In this document: positions 50,763-58,720 of the stretch, in pieces | Layout: each line of letters starts with the position of its first letter | Position numbering within the stretch: the stretch's first letter is position 1 | NCBI GenBank assembly: GCA_016934675.1 | Contig: JAFGSJ010000022.1 | Span: forward strand, 1-59,023 | Origin: a bacterium | GTDB lineage: Bacteria > CSSED10-310 > JAFGSJ01 | Length of the DNA: 59,023 bases | Direction: 5' to 3' | The notes under the pieces: model-generated | Told to the model about the DNA's origin: nothing | The model's input: only the letters and a program-made list of their open reading frames with translations | Databases searched by the model: none | Translations under genes and position numbers: made by a program

Positions 50763-51057
50763 TTCCGATATTCTCCTTCATTTATCAAGCATCGACATGC
50801 AGGCTGGGTGTCAGCTTCCTCCCCAGTTTCAATCCCGAGACCCATGATCATCCTGCGAACATTTTCTGGAACATGGCCGGTTTGTTCTGGGGCTATGCCA
50901 TGTTCCCGTATCAAAATTACTATTGTATGTCAATCGCTGAAGAGTTCAACAACCCCATCACGCTATCGGTTGACTCGGGACCCGAAATCAAGTATGATTA
51001 TTAGTAGTAGGACATTTTTATGCAGGCCAGTCTTAATCCTCGGAAAGGAGGTTTCGC
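50763..51057. other. Divergent intergenic region pheT / DUF2007 gene
   Basis: This 295-base stretch separates the divergent pheT and DUF2007 genes. Apart from the promoter at 50970-50998 and ribosome sites, I see no reliable gene or repeat. Open frames here lack a start with a ribosome site and look non-coding. Confidence 0.6.
50970..50998 (+). promoter_or_regulatory. Promoter for the DUF2007 protein gene
   Basis: TTGACT (50970-50975), spacer 17, TATGAT (50993-50998). It is 60 bases before ATG 51058 and among the best sigma-70-like matches in the window. Confidence 0.5.
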
Positions 51058-51459
51058 ATGTTTTGTCCTCGATGTCGGGCCGAATATCGTGAAGGTTTTA
51101 CTGAATGTGCCGAATGCAAAGTCCCCTTAATTGAAATTCTACCGGACTTACCCGAGGAAGAATCGGAAGAATACGTAGCTGTGGTCACTTCGACAGACTT
51201 ATCTGAGCTCATGGTGATCAAATCCATTCTTGAAAGTGCCGATATTCCCTATTTTACACGTGGAGAGGAGGTACTGGGTCTTTTTCCAGGTTTACCCGAA
51301 GGGCAACATTCCGGTCCAGATGGTGGGCTTGTCTCTGTTCACGTTCCAGTCGCAATGGCTCAGGAAGCAATCGAATTACTCAAACATCTCGAAGACTTGC
51401 CTGCTGATGAGGAAAACGAACAAGATCCGGACGGACCCGAGCAAGGCTATGATTGGTAA
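51058..51459 (+). CDS. Zinc-ribbon plus DUF2007-like protein
   Basis: 133 residues. Zinc ribbon MFCPRCRAEYREGFTECAECKVPL (two CxxC), then a ferredoxin-like DUF2007 (putative signal-transducing) domain: YVAVVTSTDLSELMVIKSILESADIPYFTRG and VSVHVPVAMAQEAIELLKHLE, ending in an acidic tail. AAAGGAGG precedes the ATG. DUF2007 proteins are small with unknown role, resembling PII-like folds. The gene is isolated between divergent pheT and the convergent sulfatase-fold gene. Confidence 0.78.
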   Translation: MFCPRCRAEYREGFTECAECKVPLIEILPDLPEEESEEYVAVVTSTDLSELMVIKSILESADIPYFTRGEEVLGLFPGLPEGQHSGPDGGLVSVHVPVAMAQEAIELLKHLEDLPADEENEQDPDGPEQGYDW

Positions 51460-51519
51460 CAATTACTTTTTGCTTCCACCGATTGCTACTGCTTTATTTT
51501 AATCAGCGTCAATCAAATT

Positions 51520-53886
51520 CTATTCAAGATAACCTAACATACGCAGGGCTTCTTCTGTGGTTGGATCAAGTGGGGTTTCACCAGTCGCCTTCTTTCTGGA
51601 TTTTGATAGGAGGCGTGGATCTGTCGAGGATTGGGACAATTGACTATCAATCAAACGCTCGAATTCGGAACGCTGCTGATCTGACAATTTTTCTAAATCG
51701 GTTTGATCACTCTCCAACGAAGGTAGTCGATAATACGAATAGAATTCCTTACTATCAGGATAATACCTGATATACTTACCTTCATTATCTGTCAGGGCCA
51801 GATTATATCCCTCACCCTCGATGGTTGCTTTGTGCAATTCACTCAGAATATAGTGCCAGTCTGAAGGCTTATTACCTCTCAATACAGCAGACTGGTCAGT
51901 ACCGGGTAATGTCCCCCCTTGCTCAAAACCAGTGAGTCCTATCAATGTTGCCGGTATGTCGAGAATACTGATCGGATGAGGTATGATGGCACCGCCTTTC
52001 AATTGTCCCGGATAAGTAATAATAAACGGCACCTTTAACAAAGGATCATACAGGGAATTACCGTGATCCAATAAACCGTGTTCACCAAAATGCTCACCAT
52101 GATCTGATAAAAATACTATGATGGTCCGGTCAAAAAGCGCAACATGTCCCAACTCCATGAATAACTTACCGAGATGCTCATCTGTTAATTTGATACCGCA
52201 GTCGTACAAAGCAGAAACATAGGTCAGGTCACGATCAGATGGGAAATCTTGCACAATCCCGCACAATGAAACATCATTGTAATACTGACCTTGATAGGCC
52301 GGATGAAGGTAATCGATGAACGGTTCATAACGAGTATAGGGCGCATGAACCTCGTATGTATGATAAAAAGAAAAGAAGGGGATTGACGCATATTGTTTGA
52401 TCCAGGGCAATAAGGTGTTGTGCAATGAGTGGATTGATTGATCATGTTCATCATAATACAAGAAACCTTTGTCGATACGCCTGTAAGATGAAACATTACC
52501 GCCACCGGTGACTGCCATTGTGACATAGCCTTCCTGCAACAGATGTTCTGCCAGGGTCGGCACAAAGGGGTCGAGTTGATTGTTTTTAAGTATGACCTGG
52601 TGTTGGAAAGGGTATAAACCTGTCATGAGAGAAATATGGGCCGGGGTGGTCGAGGGATAGGGTGTATAGCCAGCCCAACTCATGCTACCCTGACGTGAAA
52701 GCCAGTCAATATTCGGGCTTATCGAAACTGGATAACCATAACAGCCCAGGTGGTCTGCTCTGAGAGTGTCGATGGAAATCAAGACAATATTCGGTTTTGA
52801 GTGTGAGAGTTCGTGTGTATATAAGATTGGTTGAGAGACAACGCAGACAACATGTTGAATCAACGGGGATGTGTGTTCAAAACCGACGGGATTGATTCGA
52901 AACTGAAGAGTGATCTGCTGATGCTCATACCCATCGAGATCAACAGAAAAATCCATCCAATTTCCTTGATTCGATCTTGGTTTTGGTATCAGTTCATGTT
53001 CAAGAAGCAGAGCTTGTTCAGCGGAAGTCCGACTGATCATGACCGATAATCGCAGTGGAATTGGTTTGATAGAGTTCTTTGACAGATAAGCCTGTATACC
53101 AAACGACAGGGTTGCTGATTGGGCCAATCTGACCGTATTCGACCAGAAAAAAGGCACAGGCACCATTGTTGCCAGCCGTGTTTGTTGTCCGATCCCATAA
53201 CGTTTCTGTGGTAGTATTGTTTTCTTAGGCCGATCTGGTTGAGAGCCGGTCAATATCCGAATTTCTTTAAGGATATAGCGTTGTCCCGAAGGACGTACCA
53301 TTAACGATAATTCTTGAACCTGATCATGCCAGGCTGCATTTTCGATCAGGGGAAATTGCACGGTGATCTCACTGGTCTGATTGCATTGTATCCTGGATTC
53401 ACACATGCGATGCTCCGAATAATAGGGCTCTTTGTCTGTCTTCCAGTTCAATAACACTGAAGGAACATCGCGTGGATTTTGTGTGAGGTCGTGTTGAGCA
53501 ACGATGGCTGTGGACAAGACAGTCGGGGATACATTTGCAGAGGTGTACCAGAGTAGATCGATCTCGATCAGGCCATATCGATCAGCACTGAAGTCTACCG
53601 GTAAATATACACCGCTATTTGGGTTCGAGCTGGTAATGTCGATCCCCTCTTCGAGGGCAGTAATCATGGTTTGATTATCTGTTCCCTTTTTAACTCTCAA
53701 ATTGCCGAGACGCTGTGCATAAATAATGGTCGAAGCCGGTCCTTTTTCGGGATTCAGCGATGTTTCGTCTGAAATGTCAAGCAGGGTTAGTCCACTCAGG
53801 GCTTGTTCGGGCTGGTTTGTACAGCTAATCAGCAACAAACAAGACAGCGATACTAATAAGTGACAATAGGTTTGTTTAAGGGTCAT
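51520..53886 (-). CDS. Sulfatase-fold lipoprotein with Thr nucleophile
   Basis: 788 residues. Lipoprotein signal LLVSLSCLLLISC, then about 340 residues of beta-rich sequence without recognised family, then a sulfatase/alkaline phosphatase superfamily domain. That domain has SKPNIVLISIDTLRADHLGCYG (metal Asp pair), STTPAHISLMTG at the position of CxPxR, and VFLSDHGEHFGEHG (metal DH). Cys/Ser is replaced by Thr and Arg by His, so formylglycine chemistry is not possible and phosphotransferase or phosphodiesterase activity is more likely (inference). The end is EEALRMLGYLE. It is convergent to the DUF2007 gene. Confidence 0.85.
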   Translation of the reverse strand: MTLKQTYCHLLVSLSCLLLISCTNQPEQALSGLTLLDISDETSLNPEKGPASTIIYAQRLGNLRVKKGTDNQTMITALEEGIDITSSNPNSGVYLPVDFSADRYGLIEIDLLWYTSANVSPTVLSTAIVAQHDLTQNPRDVPSVLLNWKTDKEPYYSEHRMCESRIQCNQTSEITVQFPLIENAAWHDQVQELSLMVRPSGQRYILKEIRILTGSQPDRPKKTILPQKRYGIGQQTRLATMVPVPFFWSNTVRLAQSATLSFGIQAYLSKNSIKPIPLRLSVMISRTSAEQALLLEHELIPKPRSNQGNWMDFSVDLDGYEHQQITLQFRINPVGFEHTSPLIQHVVCVVSQPILYTHELSHSKPNIVLISIDTLRADHLGCYGYPVSISPNIDWLSRQGSMSWAGYTPYPSTTPAHISLMTGLYPFQHQVILKNNQLDPFVPTLAEHLLQEGYVTMAVTGGGNVSSYRRIDKGFLYYDEHDQSIHSLHNTLLPWIKQYASIPFFSFYHTYEVHAPYTRYEPFIDYLHPAYQGQYYNDVSLCGIVQDFPSDRDLTYVSALYDCGIKLTDEHLGKLFMELGHVALFDRTIIVFLSDHGEHFGEHGLLDHGNSLYDPLLKVPFIITYPGQLKGGAIIPHPISILDIPATLIGLTGFEQGGTLPGTDQSAVLRGNKPSDWHYILSELHKATIEGEGYNLALTDNEGKYIRYYPDSKEFYSYYRLPSLESDQTDLEKLSDQQRSEFERLIDSQLSQSSTDPRLLSKSRKKATGETPLDPTTEEALRMLGYLE

Positions 53887-53979
53887 ATCACATGAGGTCA
53901 GTTTGAGGATAGACCGGGTTCACTATTGTGATTGTCTGTAGAGTTATTTTTTGTAAGTACAAACAAGGATTCCCCGGCG

Positions 53980-54687
53980 TTATTCCTCTGATGTTGTTTT
54001 ATGCAGTATCCAATCAAAACTTTGTAGTATTGTCCGCTCTGGTATTGGGGTTGCATCTTTAAATTCAAATGTTCCTTCAGTCCATTTAATCAATTTCATT
54101 ATGGCTGAAATGCCCTTGAGTTCCCCCAGGACTGCGTGGACAATTTCGCCTCGTTCAAAGAACAGGCAGCCCGCTTCGAGTTCGGCATCGATCAAACGAA
54201 TTGCTAAACAACCTGTTTTTTTTGATTGATTGAGCATTTTAAGAAGCTCGATCAGCTGAATAATTCCCAGGTTCCCCTTCATTTTTTTTTGATCAAATGC
54301 AATGTTGTTACCGCTGAACCTGATGGTTTCTCTATTTGCTGTCTTGCCTTTTTCTTCAGAAAGAACATGCATGATATCCTGGTATGACGAGTATTGAACA
54401 ATGAACTCGAATCCCCCGATTTTAATATTGTCACCATGCTTAAGCAGTGCTGTAGTAATGGGCTTTTCGTTGTGCAGGGTCCCGTTCTGGCTGCCTAAGT
54501 CTTTAATGACGAATTGATTGTTCTGCCAGGTAATTTCCGCGTGAAATCGTGAAACGAGAAGGTTTTTCAAGACAATATTATTGGTATCATCTCGTCCGAT
54601 CGTGTTTTTCTGCGTTTTTTTCAAGCGATAGGTCGTGGTATATTCGGAAATGAGAAAAACTTCACCGGTTTGAGAATCGGGTGTCAT
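53980..54687 (-). CDS. FHA domain plus DUF4388 protein
   Basis: 235 residues. FHA domain (phosphothreonine-binding): TIGRDDTNNIVLKNLLVSRFHAEITWQNNQFVIKDLGSQNGT, with GR, SRxH and NGT motifs, in residues 25-100. C-terminal DUF4388/PATAN-like region: GNLGIIQLIELLKMLNQSKKTGCLAIRL, GCLFFERGEIVHAVLGELKGISAIMKLIKWTEGTFEF. Such pairs are found in bacterial signalling proteins near serine/threonine kinases, but no such kinase gene lies nearby. AAGGGG supports the start. It stands upstream of the sulfatase-fold gene on the same strand with a 93-base gap. Confidence 0.85.
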   Translation of the reverse strand: MTPDSQTGEVFLISEYTTTYRLKKTQKNTIGRDDTNNIVLKNLLVSRFHAEITWQNNQFVIKDLGSQNGTLHNEKPITTALLKHGDNIKIGGFEFIVQYSSYQDIMHVLSEEKGKTANRETIRFSGNNIAFDQKKMKGNLGIIQLIELLKMLNQSKKTGCLAIRLIDAELEAGCLFFERGEIVHAVLGELKGISAIMKLIKWTEGTFEFKDATPIPERTILQSFDWILHKTTSEE

Positions 54688-55050
54688 TTTCTTTCCCCTT
54701 AGTTAAATGATATTATCAACATCTCGTCATGATCCAGGAGAGTCAACTGAAAAGCACTTCAATACATCATATAAATCATTTAATCGTTCCAGGCAACTTC
54801 TGGTGATGTTGGAGCGTCTAAATACTGAGGAAGCAAGGATACCAGGGTCAGGAATCGGGGAGGGGTACACAACCGAGCATTATTATCATTAATGAGGGAT
54901 CACGGTATTTTGATGCAGCTCGGATCCGATTATTTTTTTTAATTCCGGGCTGTCCTGATATATTGGTAATGGTAACGTGATTGAGCAGGGTTATCGGTAC
55001 TGCTGGGCAGGTAACGGCTCTATTTTTTGGGTCAAGAGGGAGAAAATGCT
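54688..55050. other. Intergenic region before the third ECF module
   Basis: A 363-base stretch between the divergent FHA gene and the lipoprotein gene. I find no convincing gene or repeat. An open frame at 54707-54892 lacks family features. Promoters for both sides presumably lie here, but no hexamer pair stands out. Confidence 0.6.
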
Positions 55051-55506
55051 ATGAACAGGGACCGTCTTCTTCGATTCGTGGGCGAGATACTGGTCACGCA
55101 CATGTGTATATGCGTTCTTATTGGTTGCCGGACTCAATCAGAGCGAAGTGTCGCTCAACCTGTTGTTACCCGGACAGACCGGGTGCCATCCGATGCGAAA
55201 AATTCTTTTTCCAAGACGGAGTTCCAGTATATTGAAGCTATTCGTGAGCTTGAGCAGGCCATTGCGAACCATGGCGGGAAGATTAATCCGACCTGGGAGC
55301 GTGAGTTTGAGCACAATCTGGCCATCATCGATAAATCAATAACCGATCTGAAAAGCGTTCAGGAACACAATCAGAACAATAATCATACCCAAGACTCACT
55401 CTTGTTTTTATATCAAAAAAAGGTGGACTTGCTGCATTCCAAGTATCGACTCCTATCGAATTACCAGGAGTGGAGCACTTTTCTCTATCAACTCATGAAA
55501 ATGTGA
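55051..55506 (+). CDS. Lipoprotein paralogous to the anti-sigma sensor domain
   Basis: 151 residues with a lipobox (ICVLIGC). The mature part FQYIEAIRELEQAIANHGGKINPTWEREFEHNLAIIDKSITD and YQKKVDLLHSKYRLLSNYQEW aligns end to end with the periplasmic part of the anti-sigma factor encoded at 56207 (YHYKLAIKSLNQAID to YRKKIELLNEFQTLSAY). The two therefore share one extracytoplasmic helical domain. A free lipidated copy beside the membrane-bound copy suggests competition or dimerisation in signal sensing (inference). Start 55051 follows GAGGGAG. It lies 143 bases before the sigma gene. Confidence 0.75.
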   Translation: MNRDRLLRFVGEILVTHMCICVLIGCRTQSERSVAQPVVTRTDRVPSDAKNSFSKTEFQYIEAIRELEQAIANHGGKINPTWEREFEHNLAIIDKSITDLKSVQEHNQNNNHTQDSLLFLYQKKVDLLHSKYRLLSNYQEWSTFLYQLMKM

Positions 55507-55649
55507 AGGATGAGGCAACCCTTTACTCATCGCTGACGTCTTTAGAGTTAGAGACAGAATCCAGTGCTAAACAGTTCTCGACTGGAACAGGAAAACGAGC
55601 GGTGTAGATGTGGGTAAGGTCCGAGATGAACAGGTCTGAAAGGTGGTCT

Positions 55650-56201
55650 ATGTCGGCAGTAACGGGAGCATTGAGTAAATCTGACGGACCGGAAGAAATG
55701 GATATTATCTTGTGTCAAAAAGGGGACATGGCAGCTATGGCCCGAATCTATCAGACATATCGTTTATCGATGTACAATCTGGCATATCGCTTCAGTCATG
55801 ATCAGGCCTTGGCTGAGGAGTTGCTTCAGGATATTTTTATCAAGGCCTTTTCCTCGATTGGTTCTTTACGAGATGTGATCGTTTTTAAAAGTTGGCTTTA
55901 TCGATTGGCCGTAAACATGTGTATAAGCTTTGTCCGTAAAAGGAAGCGTGAAAAAATTATCAGGCAGGAGTCTTTGGACCACTACCAGGACAGTAGATCC
56001 GGGGTCAACGTGCTGGCCGGTCAACTGGAACAGGCTCTACTCGACCTGGCTCCCAAGTTACGCTCCGTCTTTATCTTGCACGACGTACAGGGATTCAGCC
56101 ACCCGGAAATCGCTGAAATAATGGGCTGGAGTATCGGTACCTCCAAATCTCAGCTTTTTAAAGCGCGCCGTCAACTCAGACGGTTGCTCAGCAAGGTGTA
56201 A
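55650..56201 (+). CDS. ECF RNA polymerase sigma factor (module 3)
   Basis: About 183 residues. Region 2: MARIYQTYRLSMYNLAYRFSHDQALAEELLQDIFIKAFSSIGSL. Region 4: LDLAPKLRSVFILHDVQGFSHPEIAEIMGWSIGTSKSQLFKARRQLRRLL. The start is ambiguous; ATG 55650 has AAAGGTGG five bases upstream, and ATGs at 55608 and 55626 are also in frame. It is five bases from the anti-sigma gene and belongs to an operon with DUF4097. Confidence 0.87.
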   Translation: MSAVTGALSKSDGPEEMDIILCQKGDMAAMARIYQTYRLSMYNLAYRFSHDQALAEELLQDIFIKAFSSIGSLRDVIVFKSWLYRLAVNMCISFVRKRKREKIIRQESLDHYQDSRSGVNVLAGQLEQALLDLAPKLRSVFILHDVQGFSHPEIAEIMGWSIGTSKSQLFKARRQLRRLLSKV

Positions 56202-56206
56202 GTGTC

Positions 56207-56890
56207 ATGAAATGTCAAAAGTATGAAGCATTGTTCAACCTTTATCTGGACAACGAATTGACGACGGAGAAACGTCGTTTGGTCGAAAAGCATCTCGAGA
56301 CTTGTCCCGATTGTCGAGAAGTGTTCGAAAGTCTGGCTTCCTTGGTCAAGCTGGCCCATGAGCTTGAAACGGTCCAGCCTGCGACAGATGACTGGCCCGC
56401 ACTGAAACACGCTCTGACACGCTCAAAAAGGAACATATCGTTTTCGAGTCCGTGGTCATGCCTTCGAGACATGTTCAGGACCTTTCCTCCCTTTCCCCGG
56501 TTCGTCCCGTTTGCCGGATTTTCTGTGATCCTCCTGACAGCTTTCCTGTTATGGTTCATGTCGCCCCGACCAAATGATCAATCGGAGCATCACCTGGAAA
56601 ATTTGCACAAAACCGCAACGCTCCACTTCGAAGAGGCGGAGTATCATTATAAACTGGCTATCAAGTCCCTGAATCAAGCGATCGACACCAGGAAGGAAAA
56701 ACTCGATCCCCAATGTGCCCAGGTTTTTGAAAGGAACCTGACGATTCTTGATGATTCTATCCGTTCGTGTCAGACCGCCATTGCTCACAATCCGAATAAC
56801 TTGAACGCCCACAAATACCTTTTGATCTGTTATCGAAAAAAAATCGAATTACTCAACGAGTTTCAAACATTGTCCGCCTATTCGGGCTGA
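56207..56890 (+). CDS. Anti-sigma factor with zinc-finger and periplasmic helical domain
   Basis: 227 residues. zf-HC2 motif VEKHLETCPDCREVFESL, then a linker, a membrane helix (PFAGFSVILLTAFLLWFM), and a periplasmic domain of about 90 residues. The latter is paralogous to the lipoprotein encoded at 55051: EYHYKLAIKSLNQAI, FERNLTILDDSIRSCQTAIAHNPNN, YRKKIELLNEFQTLSAY. The zinc finger should bind the sigma factor. The DUF4097 gene follows 20 bases later. Confidence 0.83.
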   Translation: MKCQKYEALFNLYLDNELTTEKRRLVEKHLETCPDCREVFESLASLVKLAHELETVQPATDDWPALKHALTRSKRNISFSSPWSCLRDMFRTFPPFPRFVPFAGFSVILLTAFLLWFMSPRPNDQSEHHLENLHKTATLHFEEAEYHYKLAIKSLNQAIDTRKEKLDPQCAQVFERNLTILDDSIRSCQTAIAHNPNNLNAHKYLLICYRKKIELLNEFQTLSAYSG

Positions 56891-56910
56891 CACCTTACGG
56901 GGAGGTTATC

Positions 56911-57837
56911 ATGAACAAACCATGCCTTTTATCTTATTTCAGTATGATCATCTTGGTCATTATGTCTCAGGCCTTCATGCCGGTGTTCAGTCAAGCCAAA
57001 ACCACCGAGGTAAAAACTGAGAATTTCGATCTGAACGAGGATGGTCAGGTCGTCATATCAAACATTTCTGGCGACATTACCGTCACGACCTGGTCAAAAG
57101 CCCAGGTTCAAATGACTGCGACAAAAATAGCTCGTTCGAAAGAAGACCTGGATAAGGTAACTTATAAAATCCGTCGCAGTGAAAAGAAACTCAGAATCGA
57201 AACAGAATATGAAACAGAAGGTGCCAATCACGTTTCAGTTAATTATGAATTGATCATTCCGGACAAGGCCGCACTTGAAGTCGAGACGATCAGTGGCGAT
57301 GTGACTGCCACGGGGCTGGGTGGACAAATCGAGATCGAAACCATCAGTGGGGATATTAAAATCGCACAATCCGGTAATACTATCGACAGTTCAGTCATCA
57401 GTGGCGATGTCAGCATTATGGATGGGAAAGGAAATGCTGAAATTAGTTCAATCTCGGGTGATGTCCTCATTACCAATCTGATCGGTTCCATTGCTGTATC
57501 CTCTGTCAGCGGCGATATTATCCTGAAAAATATCTCCCAATCAGAAAAAATAAAGACAGAAGCCGTAAGCGGGACGATACAGTATGAGGGAGATGCTCAT
57601 CCAAACGGTTATTATTCATTCGATTGTCATAGTGGCACGATCAAGCTGATTCTCAAACCGGATGCCAATTTTGAGATTCAGGGTGAAACGTTCAGCGGTT
57701 CCATTCAATCCGATTTTGAACTCGGGACCGATGATCAGAAAATCGGTAAGGAATTTAAAGCCCGGATCGGTACCGGTGGCGCACAATTCGAGGTCTCGAC
57801 TTTCAGCGGTGATATCAGTTTGAGTACAATAAAATGA
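56911..57837 (+). CDS. DUF4097-domain secreted beta-helix-like protein
   Basis: 308 residues with a signal peptide (ending QAFMPVFSQA). The DUF4097 region is a chain of short strands with repeated (I/V)SGD-type turns: NISGDI, TISGDV, TISGDI, VISGDV, SISGDV, SVSGDI, AVSGTI, HSGTI, FSGSI and FSGDI, about ten in all, typical of a right-handed beta-solenoid. These proteins are common beside ECF sigma/anti-sigma genes. Their function is not established, though envelope-stress roles are suspected. It ends the operon, 91 bases before the convergent GNAT gene. Confidence 0.83.
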   Translation: MNKPCLLSYFSMIILVIMSQAFMPVFSQAKTTEVKTENFDLNEDGQVVISNISGDITVTTWSKAQVQMTATKIARSKEDLDKVTYKIRRSEKKLRIETEYETEGANHVSVNYELIIPDKAALEVETISGDVTATGLGGQIEIETISGDIKIAQSGNTIDSSVISGDVSIMDGKGNAEISSISGDVLITNLIGSIAVSSVSGDIILKNISQSEKIKTEAVSGTIQYEGDAHPNGYYSFDCHSGTIKLILKPDANFEIQGETFSGSIQSDFELGTDDQKIGKEFKARIGTGGAQFEVSTFSGDISLSTIK

Positions 57838-57870
57838 GGCCGAGTCATTCCGGTCAATAACTGGCGGAAT

Positions 57871-57932
57871 ATGATCGGGAAAATCACTATCACCTGTTCA
57901 CATGGGTCCAGATAGTTGCTTTTCCCGATCAT
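57871..57932. terminator. Bidirectional hairpin terminator
   Basis: Perfect 13-base arms ATGATCGGGAAAA (57871-57883) and TTTTCCCGATCAT (57920-57932), with inner arms ACTATC (57886-57891) and GATAGT (57911-57916). The hairpin lies between two convergent genes and covers the stop of the GNAT gene. A T-run follows (57934-57938). Confidence 0.75.
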
Positions 57933-58720
57933 TCTTTTTGGAAGGCCATCGCCCAGCGTCCTATGTCTCGAAAGCCGATTCTTTTGTAGATACGACCGGC
58001 AGCCGGATTGTCATAAAAGAGAAAAACCCGCTTGTCATCATCGATCAACGTGCGGCAGAGTTGGACCATACAATAGCTGGCATAACCTTTTCCCCGAAAT
58101 TCAGGGGCGGTACAGACACCGACAATCATAGCTGAGCGGGAATTCTCGGCTGCTGATGAAGCTGACGACACGACCCCGCCTGACATTTTCATGAAGACGG
58201 TCCGCCCCGTTCCGCTTTCGAGGTTTTGTAAAAAACTGTCGGTCGAGTCTTTGTTGAAGTTGAATTCAACGATTGTATTCATCAAAGCAAATACTTCATG
58301 TATCGTCTCACGTGTGGCCCATTCCACAGGATATTCCGGCTGGGATTTTTCCTCGATTAGGGGGTCCAGTTCGGCCAGATATTGATAGCGCAGATAAGTT
58401 AAACCGGCTAATGGTGCCAACCGTTTGACTATTTCCTCTTTGCCGGACATGTACCATGGGCTTGTAGCCGTCTGGAGTATCCGGACCGCTCCAGCCTGAT
58501 CAAAGTCATTACCGGGAGCCGCAATAAGGTAATGGGTATAATAGCGCAGCAGGATGGACCTTAGTGTGTCCTGATCGCTGTAATCGCCCCAAACATCGAG
58601 AAATGGTGCTTCAAAACCGAAATTTTCGATATCCCCGAAACAGAACACATTATAGGCCAGGTCTTCGATCAAAAAACCAAGTGCCGCTTCCCGATCGCTT
58701 TCATTCATTTTTCGAAACAT
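57929..58720 (-). CDS. GNAT-family N-acetyltransferase
   Basis: 263 residues. The N-terminal 110 residues form a variable region (NVFCFGDIENFGFEAPFLDVWGDYS), and the C-terminal GNAT core has IVGVCTAPEFRGKGYASYCMVQLCRTLIDDDKRVFLFYDNPAAGRIYKRIGFRDIGRW with the acetyl-CoA loop RGKGYA. Substrate is unknown. The start at 58720 follows GAGAAAGAGG; the longer ATG 58957 would add about 79 residues with no homology. It is convergent with the DUF4097 gene. Confidence 0.82.
   Translation of the reverse strand: MFRKMNESDREAALGFLIEDLAYNVFCFGDIENFGFEAPFLDVWGDYSDQDTLRSILLRYYTHYLIAAPGNDFDQAGAVRILQTATSPWYMSGKEEIVKRLAPLAGLTYLRYQYLAELDPLIEEKSQPEYPVEWATRETIHEVFALMNTIVEFNFNKDSTDSFLQNLESGTGRTVFMKMSGGVVSSASSAAENSRSAMIVGVCTAPEFRGKGYASYCMVQLCRTLIDDDKRVFLFYDNPAAGRIYKRIGFRDIGRWAMAFQKE

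Noticed and set aside
51520..53886. Classical formylglycine-dependent sulfatase
   Set aside because: The nucleophile Cys/Ser is Thr and the following Arg is His, so formylglycine cannot be made.
54707..54892. Open frame of about 61 codons in the intergenic region before the third ECF module
   Set aside because: The sequence is not protein-like, there is no clear ribosome site, and no family match is visible.
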